NCBI RefSeq assembly: GCF_013376045.1
Contig: NZ_JABMJG010000002.1
Coordinates: forward strand, 310,001 to 374,000
Origin: Variovorax sp. SG517
GTDB lineage: Bacteria; Pseudomonadota; Gammaproteobacteria; Burkholderiales; Burkholderiaceae_C
Length of the DNA stretch: 64,000 bases
Direction of reading: 5' to 3'
Under the pieces are notes generated by a model. That model saw only the letters and a program-made list of their open reading frames with translations. It made no database searches and had not been told where the DNA came from. Positions 1-7,815 of the stretch are shown here, in pieces. Position numbers and translations under genes: made by a program. Within the stretch, counting starts at the first letter, position 1, and every line of letters starts with the position of its first letter.

Positions 1-120
1 CTTGCCGGCGCCGTTGCGGCCCACCAGCCCGACCTTCTCGCCGGGATTGAGGGTGACCGTGGCGCCGTCGAGCAGGACCTTGGCGCTGCGGCGAAGAATG
101 ACGTTCTTGAGAGTGATCAT
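1..120 (-). CDS. ABC-F family ATP-binding protein, N-terminal 40 residues (partial)
   Basis: Only the first 40 codons lie in the window; the gene runs off the left edge. The ATG at 120 opens an ABC domain that begins MITLKNVILRRSAKVLLDGA and reaches the Walker A motif (GRNGAGK) at residues 34-40, where the window stops. A start this close to Walker A, with no membrane segment, fits soluble ABC-F proteins (YheS/EttA/Uup type) that act on ribosomes, more than a transporter. The 145 bases between it and prmB show no clear terminator. Family assignment rests on the N-terminus alone, so the subfamily is open. Confidence 0.75.
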   Translation of the reverse strand, partial: MITLKNVILRRSAKVLLDGATVTLNPGEKVGLVGRNGAGK

Positions 121-265
121 GAAAGAGGAACCGTAGGGGCGATTATCCCGCCCGGCCCTTCGCGCCCTGGAAAAAAGGGGCAAAGGTGCGGGGAAATGAC
201 CCGGTGAATGGGTTTTCGCAGCGGATGGCTGCGAGAAAGCGGCTGAAAGGGCTGGGCGAGCGCAG

Positions 266-1147
266 CTAACGCACGCCGGCGCCGGCCACCAGGGCGTCGC
301 GCGTCACCAGCAGCACCTGGTCTTCGCCCGCCGAGGTTTCGAGCCAGAAGACTTCGAGCTGCGGGAAGGCCGCCTCGAAGTACTCGCGCTCGTTGCCGAT
401 CTCCAGCACCAGCACCGCCTGTTCGCTCATGCGCGAGGGCGCGTCGGCCAGGAGCTGCCGCACGAAATCCATGCCGTCGGTGCCGCCGGCCAGCGCCAGC
501 TCGGGCTCCGCGCGGTATTCGGCGGGCAGGGCGGCCATGCTGGCGCTGTTCACGTAGGGCGGGTTGCACAGCACCAGGTCGTAGGGGCCGGGCAGGTTCT
601 TCAGGCCGTCCGACTCGACCAGCCGCACGCGCGCGTCCAGCTCATGGCGGGTGACGTTGATGGCGGCGACCTCCAGGGCCTCGACCGACAGGTCGGCCGC
701 GTCCACCGTCACGTCCGGGTAGGTGAGCGCCGCGAGCACCGCGAGGCTGCCGTTGCCCGTGCACAGGTCGAGCACGCGCTGCGTGTGTTCGCCCAGCCAG
801 TAGTCGATGGTTCCGTCGGCGATCAGCTCGGCGATGAAGCTGCGCGGCACGATGGCGCGCTCGTCCACGTAGAAGGGCACGCCCTGCAGCCATGCTTCCT
901 TGGTGAGGTAGGCGGCGGGCTTGCGCGTGGCGATGCGTTCGTCGATGAGCGCCGCCACCTTGCCGGCGTCGGCGGGCGACACGGGCGTGTCGGCCACGCC
1001 GTCGAGGTCGTCCAGCGGCAGCTTCAGGCGCCACAGCACCAGCCACGCTGCTTCGTCGAAGGCGTTGGCCGTGCCATGGCCGAAGGCGACGCCGGCTTCT
1101 TCCAGCCGCTTCGCGCCCGACTCGATGAGTTCGATGACGGTGCTCAT
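266..1147 (-). CDS. prmB: Ribosomal protein L3 N5-glutamine methyltransferase PrmB
   Basis: This 293-residue SAM-dependent methyltransferase should methylate the side-chain amide of a glutamine in ribosomal protein L3. The SAM-binding segment [17 protein letters not shown] and the catalytic NPPY motif ([11 protein letters not shown]) are both present, as in the HemK/PrmA/PrmB family. An N-terminal helical domain precedes them, and the segment [21 protein letters not shown] is typical of PrmB. The start overlaps the dapE stop by 4 bases (ATGA at 1144-1147), so the two genes are translationally coupled. PrmC is the closest alternative, but length and the CTGNGS form favour PrmB. Confidence 0.9.
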   Translation of the reverse strand: MSTVIELIESGAKRLEEAGVAFGHGTANAFDEAAWLVLWRLKLPLDDLDGVADTPVSPADAGKVAALIDERIATRKPAAYLTKEAWLQGVPFYVDERAIVPRSFIAELIADGTIDYWLGEHTQRVLDLCTGNGSLAVLAALTYPDVTVDAADLSVEALEVAAINVTRHELDARVRLVESDGLKNLPGPYDLVLCNPPYVNSASMAALPAEYRAEPELALAGGTDGMDFVRQLLADAPSRMSEQAVLVLEIGNEREYFEAAFPQLEVFWLETSAGEDQVLLVTRDALVAGAGVR

Positions 1148-2325
1148 CCGGCGAGCGCGGCGTCCAGTCGCCTGATGGTGCGCAGATACAGGTTCTTCAG
1201 CGTCTCGATCTCGGCCACGTCGATGTGCTCGTCGATCTTGTGGATGCTGGCGTTCACCGGGCCGAGTTCGACCACCTGCCTGCAGATCTTGGCGATGAAG
1301 CGTGCGTCGCTGGTGCCGCCGCTGGTCGACAACTCGGTCTCGATGCCGGTCTCATCGCGGATCGCGCCCTGAACTGCCTCCACCAGTTCGCCCGGCGTGG
1401 TCAGGAAGGGCAGGCCGCCGATGGTCCAGGCCAGCGTGTAGTCGACCTTGTGCGCGTCGAGCACGGCGTGCACGCGCTGCTGCAGCGACTCGGGCGTGGA
1501 TTCGGTCGAGAAGCGGAAGTTGAAGTCGATCACCGCGCTGCCCGGAATCACGTTGCTCGCGCCCGTGCCAGCGTGGAAGTTGCTGATCTGCCAGCTGGTC
1601 GGCTGGAAGTACGGGTTGCTCACTGCGTCCCAGCCGCCGGCGGCATTGATGGCCACCAGTTCGGCCAGCGCCGGCGCCACCGTGTGCACCGGGTTCTTGG
1701 CCAGATGCGGATAGGCGATGTGGCCCTGCACGCCCTTGACCGTGAGCTTGCCGCTCATGGTGCCGCGGCGGCCGTTCTTGATCATGTCGCCGCAGCGCTC
1801 CACCGCGGTGGGTTCGCCCACGATGCAGTAGTCGATGACTTCGCCGCGCGTGGCCAGCGCATTGCAGACGACGACCGTGCCGTCGATGCCGGGGCCTTCC
1901 TCGTCGCTCGTGAGCAGCAGCGCCAGCGTGAGCTTCGGCTCGGGCTGCGCCTGCAGGAATTCCTCGATGGAGGTGACGAAGGCCGCGACCGAGGTCTTCA
2001 TGTCGCAGGCGCCGCGGCCGTAGAGCTTGCCGTCGCGGTGCGTAGGCGTGAAGGGGTGGCTGGTCCACTGCTCGACGGGGCCGGTGGGCACCACGTCGGT
2101 GTGGCCGGCGAACATCAGCGTCTTGGTGCCGGCCTTCGCGTCCGCGGGACGTCGCACCGCCCAGAGGTTGGTCACCCGGAAGTCGGCCGGGCCGCTCTCG
2201 ATGGTTTCCAGCGTGAAGCCCAGTCGCGCCAGCCGCTCGCCGAGGATCTGCTGGCAGCCCGCGTCGTCAGGCGTGACGGAAGGGCGCGAGATGAGTTGTT
2301 CGGCGAGCTGGAGCGTACGGGACAT
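1144..2325 (-). CDS. dapE: Succinyl-diaminopimelate desuccinylase
   Basis: DapE removes succinate from N-succinyl-LL-diaminopimelate to give LL-diaminopimelate for lysine and peptidoglycan synthesis. The 393-residue protein has the M20 metallopeptidase layout: metal-binding [11 protein letters not shown] near residue 72, [10 protein letters not shown] with the catalytic Glu and metal ligand near residue 140, a central dimerisation lid domain, and a C-terminal SGGTSDARF segment. It lies 16 bases after the PilU-like gene and overlaps prmB by 4 bases, so pilU-dapE-prmB is probably one transcript. dapD and dapC are just upstream on the same strand. Confidence 0.95.
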   Translation of the reverse strand: MSRTLQLAEQLISRPSVTPDDAGCQQILGERLARLGFTLETIESGPADFRVTNLWAVRRPADAKAGTKTLMFAGHTDVVPTGPVEQWTSHPFTPTHRDGKLYGRGACDMKTSVAAFVTSIEEFLQAQPEPKLTLALLLTSDEEGPGIDGTVVVCNALATRGEVIDYCIVGEPTAVERCGDMIKNGRRGTMSGKLTVKGVQGHIAYPHLAKNPVHTVAPALAELVAINAAGGWDAVSNPYFQPTSWQISNFHAGTGASNVIPGSAVIDFNFRFSTESTPESLQQRVHAVLDAHKVDYTLAWTIGGLPFLTTPGELVEAVQGAIRDETGIETELSTSGGTSDARFIAKICRQVVELGPVNASIHKIDEHIDVAEIETLKNLYLRTIRRLDAALAG

Positions 2326-2341
2326 CGGGAAAAGGCGAGGT

Positions 2342-3490
2342 TCAGAACTTCACGTCCAGCGTGATGTCGGTAAAGGTGGGTTCGTCGACCTGGTCCGTCA
2401 GGTTGCGGTCGTCGACGTGCTGCTTGGGCGCCGCGCGATTCTGCAGGCGCCACATGAGGTTGGTGGGCGAGTCGGCCTGCGACAGGCCTTCTTCGCGTGT
2501 CACGCGCTCCTCGGTGATGAGGCGGGCGATGTCTTCCTCGAAGGTCTGCGAGCCTTCGGCCATCGACTTTTCCATGGCTTCCTTCACGCCGGAGAAGTCG
2601 CCCTTCTCGATCAGCTCGGCCACCAGCGCGGTGTTGAGCATGACTTCGAGCGCCGGCACGCGCCCGCCCACCGGCGTGCGCAGCAGGCGCTGCGAGACGA
2701 TGGCGCGCAGCGCGCCGCCCAGGTCGCCCAGCAGCGTGGGGCGCACTTCGACGGGGTAGAAGCTCAGGATGCGGTTCAGCGCGCGGTAGCTATTGTTGGC
2801 GTGCAGCGTGGCCACGCACAGGTGGCCCGACTGCGCATAGGCGATGGCGGCGGACATGGTGTCGCGGTCGCGGATTTCGCCGATCTGGATCACGTCGGGC
2901 GCCTGGCGCAGCGCGTTCTTCAGCGCCGTCTGCAGCGAGGTGGTGTCGCTGCCCACGTCGCGCTGGTTCACCACCGACTTCTTGTTGGTGTAGGTGAACT
3001 CGATCGGCTCTTCCACCGTGAGGATGTGGCCGCTGGCGTGCTCGTTGCGGTAATCGAGCATCGAGGCCAGCGTGGTGGTCTTGCCCGCGCCGGTGGCGCC
3101 GACCATGAGGATCAGCCCGCGGCGCTCCATGATGAGCGTCTTCAGGATGTCGGGCAGGTTCAGCTCTTCGAAGCTGGGAATGGTGGAGGCGATGTGCCGC
3201 ACCACCACCGCATAGGTGCCGCGCTGGCGCATGGCGCTCACGCGGTAATTGCCGGCGTCTTCGAGGTGCACGGCCATGTTGAGTTCGCCAGTGCTTTCCA
3301 GCTCCTGGATGCGCGCGGCGGGCACCACCTCGGACAGCAGCGCCAGCGGTGCCGTGGGCGGCAGCACCTGCGCGTTGACGGGCAGGCAGATGCCGTTGAT
3401 CCGGATCAGCACCGGCGAGTGGGCCGAGAGATAGATGTCGGATGCCTTGCGCTCGGCCATCAGACGAAGAAGCCGTTCCATCATGTTCAT
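2342..3490 (-). CDS. pilU: PilT/PilU-family type IV pilus retraction ATPase (PilU-like)
   Basis: This is a 382-residue hexameric secretion ATPase of the kind that powers type IV pilus retraction at the inner membrane. Visible motifs are Walker A GATGAGKT at residues 131-138, the Asp box [13 protein letters not shown], Walker [12 protein letters not shown], and the His box ATLHANN. The length and the long C-terminal tail after the ATPase core fit PilU better than PilT (about 345 residues). AGGAGA sits 8 bases before the ATG at 3490, and other ATGs follow at 3484 and 3481. It lies alone among dap genes with no pilT beside it; the PilU rather than PilT choice is less certain than the family. Confidence 0.85.
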   Translation of the reverse strand: MNMMERLLRLMAERKASDIYLSAHSPVLIRINGICLPVNAQVLPPTAPLALLSEVVPAARIQELESTGELNMAVHLEDAGNYRVSAMRQRGTYAVVVRHIASTIPSFEELNLPDILKTLIMERRGLILMVGATGAGKTTTLASMLDYRNEHASGHILTVEEPIEFTYTNKKSVVNQRDVGSDTTSLQTALKNALRQAPDVIQIGEIRDRDTMSAAIAYAQSGHLCVATLHANNSYRALNRILSFYPVEVRPTLLGDLGGALRAIVSQRLLRTPVGGRVPALEVMLNTALVAELIEKGDFSGVKEAMEKSMAEGSQTFEEDIARLITEERVTREEGLSQADSPTNLMWRLQNRAAPKQHVDDRNLTDQVDEPTFTDITLDVKF

Positions 3491-3535
3491 CGGTCTCTCT
3501 CCTCGGGTGCTGTTGTTTTCTCTGGAGCTCTGAAG

Positions 3536-3562
3536 AAAAACCGGCCCCGCAAGAGGGGCCGG
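3536..3562 (-). terminator. Intrinsic terminator after dapD
   Basis: An 8-bp perfect stem (CCGGCCCC at 3541-3548 with GGGGCCGG at 3555-3562, 6-base loop) is followed on the minus strand by a T-rich tract (complement of 3533-3540). It lies 10 bases past the dapD stop and about 45 bases before the PilU-like start, so it separates dapC-dapD transcription from pilU-dapE-prmB, at least in part. Confidence 0.85.
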
Positions 3563-3572
3563 CGGGGAGTTG

Positions 3573-4406
3573 TCAGTCGCGCAGGAGGTCGTTCAAGCTG
3601 GTCTTCGAGCGCGTCTGCGCATCGACCGTCTTCACGATGATCGCGGCGTAGGTGCTGTAGTCCTGGCCCGACTTGGTCTTCTTGGGCAGGTTGCCGCTGA
3701 TGACCACGCTGCCGCTGGGCACGCGGCCGTACGAGATCTCGCCGGTGTCGCGGTTGAAGATCGGGGTGCTCTGGCCGATGTACACGCCCATGCCCAGAAC
3801 CGAGTTCTCCTCGACGATCACGCCTTCGACCACTTCGGAGCGCGCGCCGATGAAGCAGTTGTCCTCGATGATGGTCGGGTTCGCCTGCAGGGGTTCCAGC
3901 ACGCCGCCGAGGCCCACGCCGCCCGAGAGGTGCACGTTGGCGCCGACCTGCGCGCACGAGCCCACGGTGGCCCAGGTGTCGACCATGGAGCCTTCGCCCA
4001 CGTAGGCGCCGATGTTCACGTACGAGGGCATCAGGATCGCGCCCTTGGCGATGTAGCTGCCGCGGCGGGCCACGGCCGGCGGCACGATGCGCACGCCCGA
4101 TTCCTTCAGCTCGTTGGCCGACAGGTGCGAGAACTTGGTGGGCACCTTGTCGTAGAAGCCGAGCGAGCCGGCCTGGATCTGCTCGTTGTCCTTCAGGCGG
4201 AACGACAGCAGCACGGCCTTCTTGATCCACTGGTGCACGGTCCACTTGCCCACGCCTTCGCGGGTGGCCACGCGCAGCTTGCCGTTGTTGAGTTCGGTGA
4301 TGACGTGCTCGACGGCGTCGCGCACTTCGGCCGTCGAGGCGGCGGCCGAGATGTTGGCGCGGTCTTCCCACGCGGCGTCGATGATTTGTTGCAGTTGCTG
4401 GGTCAT
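3573..4406 (-). CDS. dapD: 2,3,4,5-tetrahydropyridine-2,6-dicarboxylate N-succinyltransferase
   Basis: DapD transfers succinyl from succinyl-CoA to tetrahydrodipicolinate, the committed step of the succinylase route to diaminopimelate. The 277-residue protein has the left-handed beta-helix hexapeptide repeats (for example [23 protein letters not shown], cited here only as a region near residues 125-147) that form the trimeric acyltransferase fold. The ATG at 4406 ([13 protein letters not shown]) is chosen because the open frame upstream lacks family similarity and this start gives the usual length of about 274. It follows dapC by 46 bases and ends at a strong terminator. Confidence 0.95.
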   Translation of the reverse strand: MTQQLQQIIDAAWEDRANISAAASTAEVRDAVEHVITELNNGKLRVATREGVGKWTVHQWIKKAVLLSFRLKDNEQIQAGSLGFYDKVPTKFSHLSANELKESGVRIVPPAVARRGSYIAKGAILMPSYVNIGAYVGEGSMVDTWATVGSCAQVGANVHLSGGVGLGGVLEPLQANPTIIEDNCFIGARSEVVEGVIVEENSVLGMGVYIGQSTPIFNRDTGEISYGRVPSGSVVISGNLPKKTKSGQDYSTYAAIIVKTVDAQTRSKTSLNDLLRD

Positions 4407-4452
4407 GGAGAGTCTCGGGTGAAAAATGGGGGCAGGGGTCAAGCGGAGCAGG

Positions 4453-5673
4453 TCAGCGGCGGGCGTCCTTGCAGAAGCGGACGATGCGCTCGGCGGCCTC
4501 CACGCATTCGGCCGTCTCGGCCACAAGCGCCATGCGGATGCGGCCCCGGCCGGGGTTGATGCTGCGCGCGCCGTAGGTCGTCTCGCGCGCCAGATAGCTC
4601 CCCGGCAAAACCGTCACATTGTATTGAGCGTAGAGCTCCCGGGCGAAGGCTTCGTCGTCGCCAGCCCACACTTCGGGCACGCCGGCCCAGAGGTAGAAGC
4701 TCGCGTCGGGCAGGCGCACGTCGAGCACCGGCTCCAGCAGCGGCGTGACGGCCGCGAACTTGGCGTGGTACTGGGCGCGGTTGTCGACCACATGCGACTC
4801 GTCGCCCCAGGCGGCGATGCTGGCTGCCGCCACGGTGCCGCTCATGGCGCTGCCGTGGTAGGTACGGTAGAGCAGGAATTTCTTGATGCTGGCCGCGTCG
4901 CCCGCCACGAAGCCGCTGCGCAGGCCTGGCACGTTGCTGCGCTTGGACAGCGAGGTCAGCGCGATCAGGTTGCGGAAGTCGGGCCGGCCGAGCTTCACCG
5001 AGGCCTCGAGGCCGCTGAGCGGCGGCTCGTCGCGGAAGTAGATCTCGCTGTAGCACTCGTCGGCGGCGATCACGAAGCCGTGGCGGTCGGAGAGCGCGAA
5101 GAGCTTCTTCCACTCGTCCAGCGCCATCACGGCGCCCGTCGGGTTGCCCGGCGAGCACACGAAAACCAGCTGCGTGCGGGCCCAGACCTCCTCGGGCACG
5201 CTGTCCCAGTCGACCGCGAAGTTGCGCGCCGGCACGCTGGGCACGTAGTACGGCTCGGCGCCGGCGAGCAGGGCTGCGCCCTCGTAGATCTGATAGAACG
5301 GATTGGGCGACAGCACCACCGGCTGCGGCGAGGCGGTCGGGTCGACCACCGTCTGGGCCAGCGAGAACAGCGCCTCGCGCGAGCCGTTGACCGGCAGCAC
5401 CTGCGTGGCCGGGTCGAGCGAGAGGCTGTAGCGGGTCTTGAGCCAGTCGGTGAAGGCGGTGCGCAGCTTCAGGTCGCCGGCGGTGGCGGGGTAGGCGGCC
5501 AGGGCGCCGAGGCTGGCGCTCAGCGCGTCCTTGATGAACCCCGGCGTCGCGTGCTTGGGTTCGCCGATGCCCAGGCTGATGGCCGTGAACTCGGGGTTGG
5601 GCGTGACGCCCGCGAACAGCTGCTTCAGCCGCTCGAAGGGGTAGGGTTGCAACCGGGAAAGCAGGGGATTCAT
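4453..5673 (-). CDS. dapC: Succinyldiaminopimelate aminotransferase DapC
   Basis: This 406-residue class I/II PLP aminotransferase probably converts N-succinyl-2-amino-6-ketopimelate to N-succinyl-LL-diaminopimelate. Visible landmarks are the N-terminal SLGIGEPKH, the CSPGNPTG motif, DECYSEIYF, the PLP Schiff-base lysine in [10 protein letters not shown], and the C-terminal [11 protein letters not shown] with the substrate-carboxylate Arg. Position directly upstream of dapD, 46 bases away on the same strand, supports DapC over the related ArgD/AspC types. Together dapC, dapD and dapE cover three consecutive steps. Confidence 0.93.
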   Translation of the reverse strand: MNPLLSRLQPYPFERLKQLFAGVTPNPEFTAISLGIGEPKHATPGFIKDALSASLGALAAYPATAGDLKLRTAFTDWLKTRYSLSLDPATQVLPVNGSREALFSLAQTVVDPTASPQPVVLSPNPFYQIYEGAALLAGAEPYYVPSVPARNFAVDWDSVPEEVWARTQLVFVCSPGNPTGAVMALDEWKKLFALSDRHGFVIAADECYSEIYFRDEPPLSGLEASVKLGRPDFRNLIALTSLSKRSNVPGLRSGFVAGDAASIKKFLLYRTYHGSAMSGTVAAASIAAWGDESHVVDNRAQYHAKFAAVTPLLEPVLDVRLPDASFYLWAGVPEVWAGDDEAFARELYAQYNVTVLPGSYLARETTYGARSINPGRGRIRMALVAETAECVEAAERIVRFCKDARR

Positions 5674-5759
5674 GGCCGGGATTATCGGTGACAGGTGTTA
5701 CCGCTCCCGGCGAAGCGGCTACTCGCGCGGGCCGGCGGCAGGGGCGGACGTGGCCGTTC

Positions 5760-6398
5760 TCAGGCGGCGCTGCGGCGATAGAAGGCCAGCGAGCCGGCCA
5801 GCGCCAGCAGCATGCCGCCGCAGGCGCGGTCGATCCAGCGGGTTGCCGACACGGTCAGCAGCCGGATCGCCCGGGCGCCGACGAAGGCGTAGGCCAGCAT
5901 CACGGCCATGTCCAAGGCCGCGAAGATCAGGGCGATGACGATGTACTGCGGTGCCTGCGCCGCCGACGGGTCGATGAACTGCGGCAGCAGCGCCGAGCAG
6001 AAGATGTAGCCCTTGGGGTTGGTCACCGCCACGAAGAAGGACTTGAGGAAGATGCGCCGGCTCTCCCCCGCCGAGGCCGAGGGCGCCGCATCGGCGGCCG
6101 GCAGTTGGAAACCACCCCTGGAGCGCAGCATCCGCAGGCCCAGCCAGGCCAGGTACACCGCGCCGACCCACTTCAGCATCGAGAACCAGAATTCCGACGC
6201 CGCCAGCAGCGCGCCCAGGCCCAGCGCCACCGCGCCGACGAGCACGAAATCGGACAGCACAGCGCCGAGCATCCCCGGCAGCGCACGCCGCACGCCGTGC
6301 CGCGAGCCGTTGCTGAGCGCCAGCAGCACCGTCGGTCCGGGCGTGGCGATGGCGGCGAAGGCCACGATGGCGAAGAGCAGGGCGGTGGCGAGTGTCAT
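5760..6398 (-). CDS. LysE/RhtB-family amino acid exporter
   Basis: This is a 212-residue inner-membrane exporter with about six hydrophobic segments. The N-terminal motif ATPGPTVLLALSNGSRHG and the internal SFFVAVTNPKGYIFCSALLPQF are characteristic of the LysE/RhtB translocators that export lysine, homoserine, threonine or other amino acids. It starts 5 bases after argA, so the two are almost certainly co-transcribed, and dapC follows. The substrate cannot be read from sequence; the neighbours suggest an amino acid of the lysine/arginine group, which is inference. Confidence 0.85.
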   Translation of the reverse strand: MTLATALLFAIVAFAAIATPGPTVLLALSNGSRHGVRRALPGMLGAVLSDFVLVGAVALGLGALLAASEFWFSMLKWVGAVYLAWLGLRMLRSRGGFQLPAADAAPSASAGESRRIFLKSFFVAVTNPKGYIFCSALLPQFIDPSAAQAPQYIVIALIFAALDMAVMLAYAFVGARAIRLLTVSATRWIDRACGGMLLALAGSLAFYRRSAA

Positions 6399-6403
6399 CG
6401 GGG

Positions 6404-7750
6404 CTAGATCTTCTTGACCAGCACCTGGCTCTTGCGGTCCCAGTTGTATTTGCGCTTGCGCGCCTCGGGCAGCCAGTCGGGGTTGACCTGCTGGAAGCCG
6501 CGCTTGAGGAACCAGTGCATGGTGCGCGTGGTGAGCACGAAGATGCTTTCCAGGCCCATGGCCTTGGCGCGATGCTCGATGTGCTTGAGGATGCGCTCGC
6601 CGTCGCCCTGCGACTGCGATTGCGGCGACACCGTGAGCGCCGCCATCTCGGCCGTGCGCGCCTCGGGATAGGGGTAGAGTGCCGCGCAGCCGAAGATCAC
6701 GCCGTCGTGCTCGACCACCGTGTACTGGTGGATGTCGCGCTCGATCTCGGTGCGGTCGCGCTTGACCAGGGTGCCGTCGCGCTCGAAGGGCTCGATCAGC
6801 TGCAGGATGCCGCCGATGTCGTCCACCGAGGCCTCGCGCAGGCTCTCGAGCTTCTCGTCGATCACCATCGTGCCGACGCCGTCGTGCACGTACACCTCCA
6901 GCAGCAGCGAGCCGTCGAGCGCGAAGGGCAGGATGTGGTTGCGCTCCACGCCGGCCTTGCAGGCCTTCACGCAGTGCTGCAGATAGAAGGCGGTGTCGGT
7001 GGGTTTCTGCGGCGGCGGCAGCGAGGCCAGCAGCTTTTCGGCGGCGTACAGCGGCAGCTCGGTGTCGATGGGGTTGTCCTCGCTCTCGGGCAGCTCGCTG
7101 TCGATGCGGATGCCGGGAATCTCGGTCAGGAAGATCAGCTTGTCGGCCTGCAGCGAGATGGCCACGCTGGTGGCGACTTCTTCCATCGTCAGGTTGAAGG
7201 CCTCGCCCGTGGGCGAGAAGCCGAAGGGCGACATCAGCACCATGGCGCCGAAATCCAGCGTGCGGCGAATGCCGGCCGCGTCCACCTTGCGCACCAAGCC
7301 CGAATGCTTGAAGTCCACCCCGTCGACCACGCCCACCGGCCGCGCGGTGATGAAGTTGCCCGAGATCACCCGCACCGTGGATCCCGCCATCGGGGTGTTC
7401 GGCAGGCCCTGGCTGAAGGCCGCCTCGATCTCGTAGCGCAGCTGGCCAGCGGCCTCCTGCGCGGAGTCGAGCGCCACTTCGTCGGTGATGCGGATGCCGT
7501 GCGAATACTTCGCCTCGTGCCCCTTGGCCGCCAATTGCTCGTTGACCTGCGGCCTGAAGCCGTGCACCAGCACGATCTTCACGCCCATGCTCTGGATCAG
7601 CGCCAGGTCCTGTGCAATGTTCTGCAGCTTGCCCGCCGCGATCGCCTCGCCCGCGAGCCCGACCACGAAAGTCTTACCGCGGTGCGTGTGAATGTAGGGC
7701 GCGACCGAGCGGAACCAGGGCACGAAGGTGAAATTGAAGACGGTGGACAT
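6404..7750 (-). CDS. argA: N-acetylglutamate synthase ArgA
   Basis: ArgA acetylates glutamate with acetyl-CoA, the first step of arginine synthesis, and is normally feedback-inhibited by arginine. The 448-residue protein has the E. coli-type fusion: an amino-acid-kinase domain (FVVGLAGEAIAAGKL near the start) and a C-terminal GNAT domain (SQSQGDGERILKHIEHRAKAMG). The ATG at 7750 (MSTVFNFTF) is preferred for family length; an in-frame ATG at 7771 would add MNAQSRP. Neither has a clear Shine-Dalgarno. A CACAAT hexamer lies 8 bases before the chosen ATG, which raises the possibility of a nearly leaderless transcript. Confidence 0.92.
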   Translation of the reverse strand: MSTVFNFTFVPWFRSVAPYIHTHRGKTFVVGLAGEAIAAGKLQNIAQDLALIQSMGVKIVLVHGFRPQVNEQLAAKGHEAKYSHGIRITDEVALDSAQEAAGQLRYEIEAAFSQGLPNTPMAGSTVRVISGNFITARPVGVVDGVDFKHSGLVRKVDAAGIRRTLDFGAMVLMSPFGFSPTGEAFNLTMEEVATSVAISLQADKLIFLTEIPGIRIDSELPESEDNPIDTELPLYAAEKLLASLPPPQKPTDTAFYLQHCVKACKAGVERNHILPFALDGSLLLEVYVHDGVGTMVIDEKLESLREASVDDIGGILQLIEPFERDGTLVKRDRTEIERDIHQYTVVEHDGVIFGCAALYPYPEARTAEMAALTVSPQSQSQGDGERILKHIEHRAKAMGLESIFVLTTRTMHWFLKRGFQQVNPDWLPEARKRKYNWDRKSQVLVKKI

Positions 7751-7783
7751 GGGGCGTGATTGTGCATTCATGAAAAGCCATTT

Positions 7784-7815
7784 GCCTGACTCGGCCCGAC
7801 CGGGCCGGATCAGGC
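7784..7815. repeat. Imperfect 32-bp palindrome at the end of the AAA+/M41 gene
   Basis: GCCTGA (7784-7789) pairs with TCAGGC (7810-7815), and the inner arms 7790-7797 and 7802-7809 pair except for two positions, leaving a 4-base loop. It overlaps the stop codon of the AAA+/M41 gene and lies just before argA on the minus strand. Only a short interrupted T tract follows, so it may be a weak terminator or an mRNA-stabilising hairpin. Confidence 0.5.
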
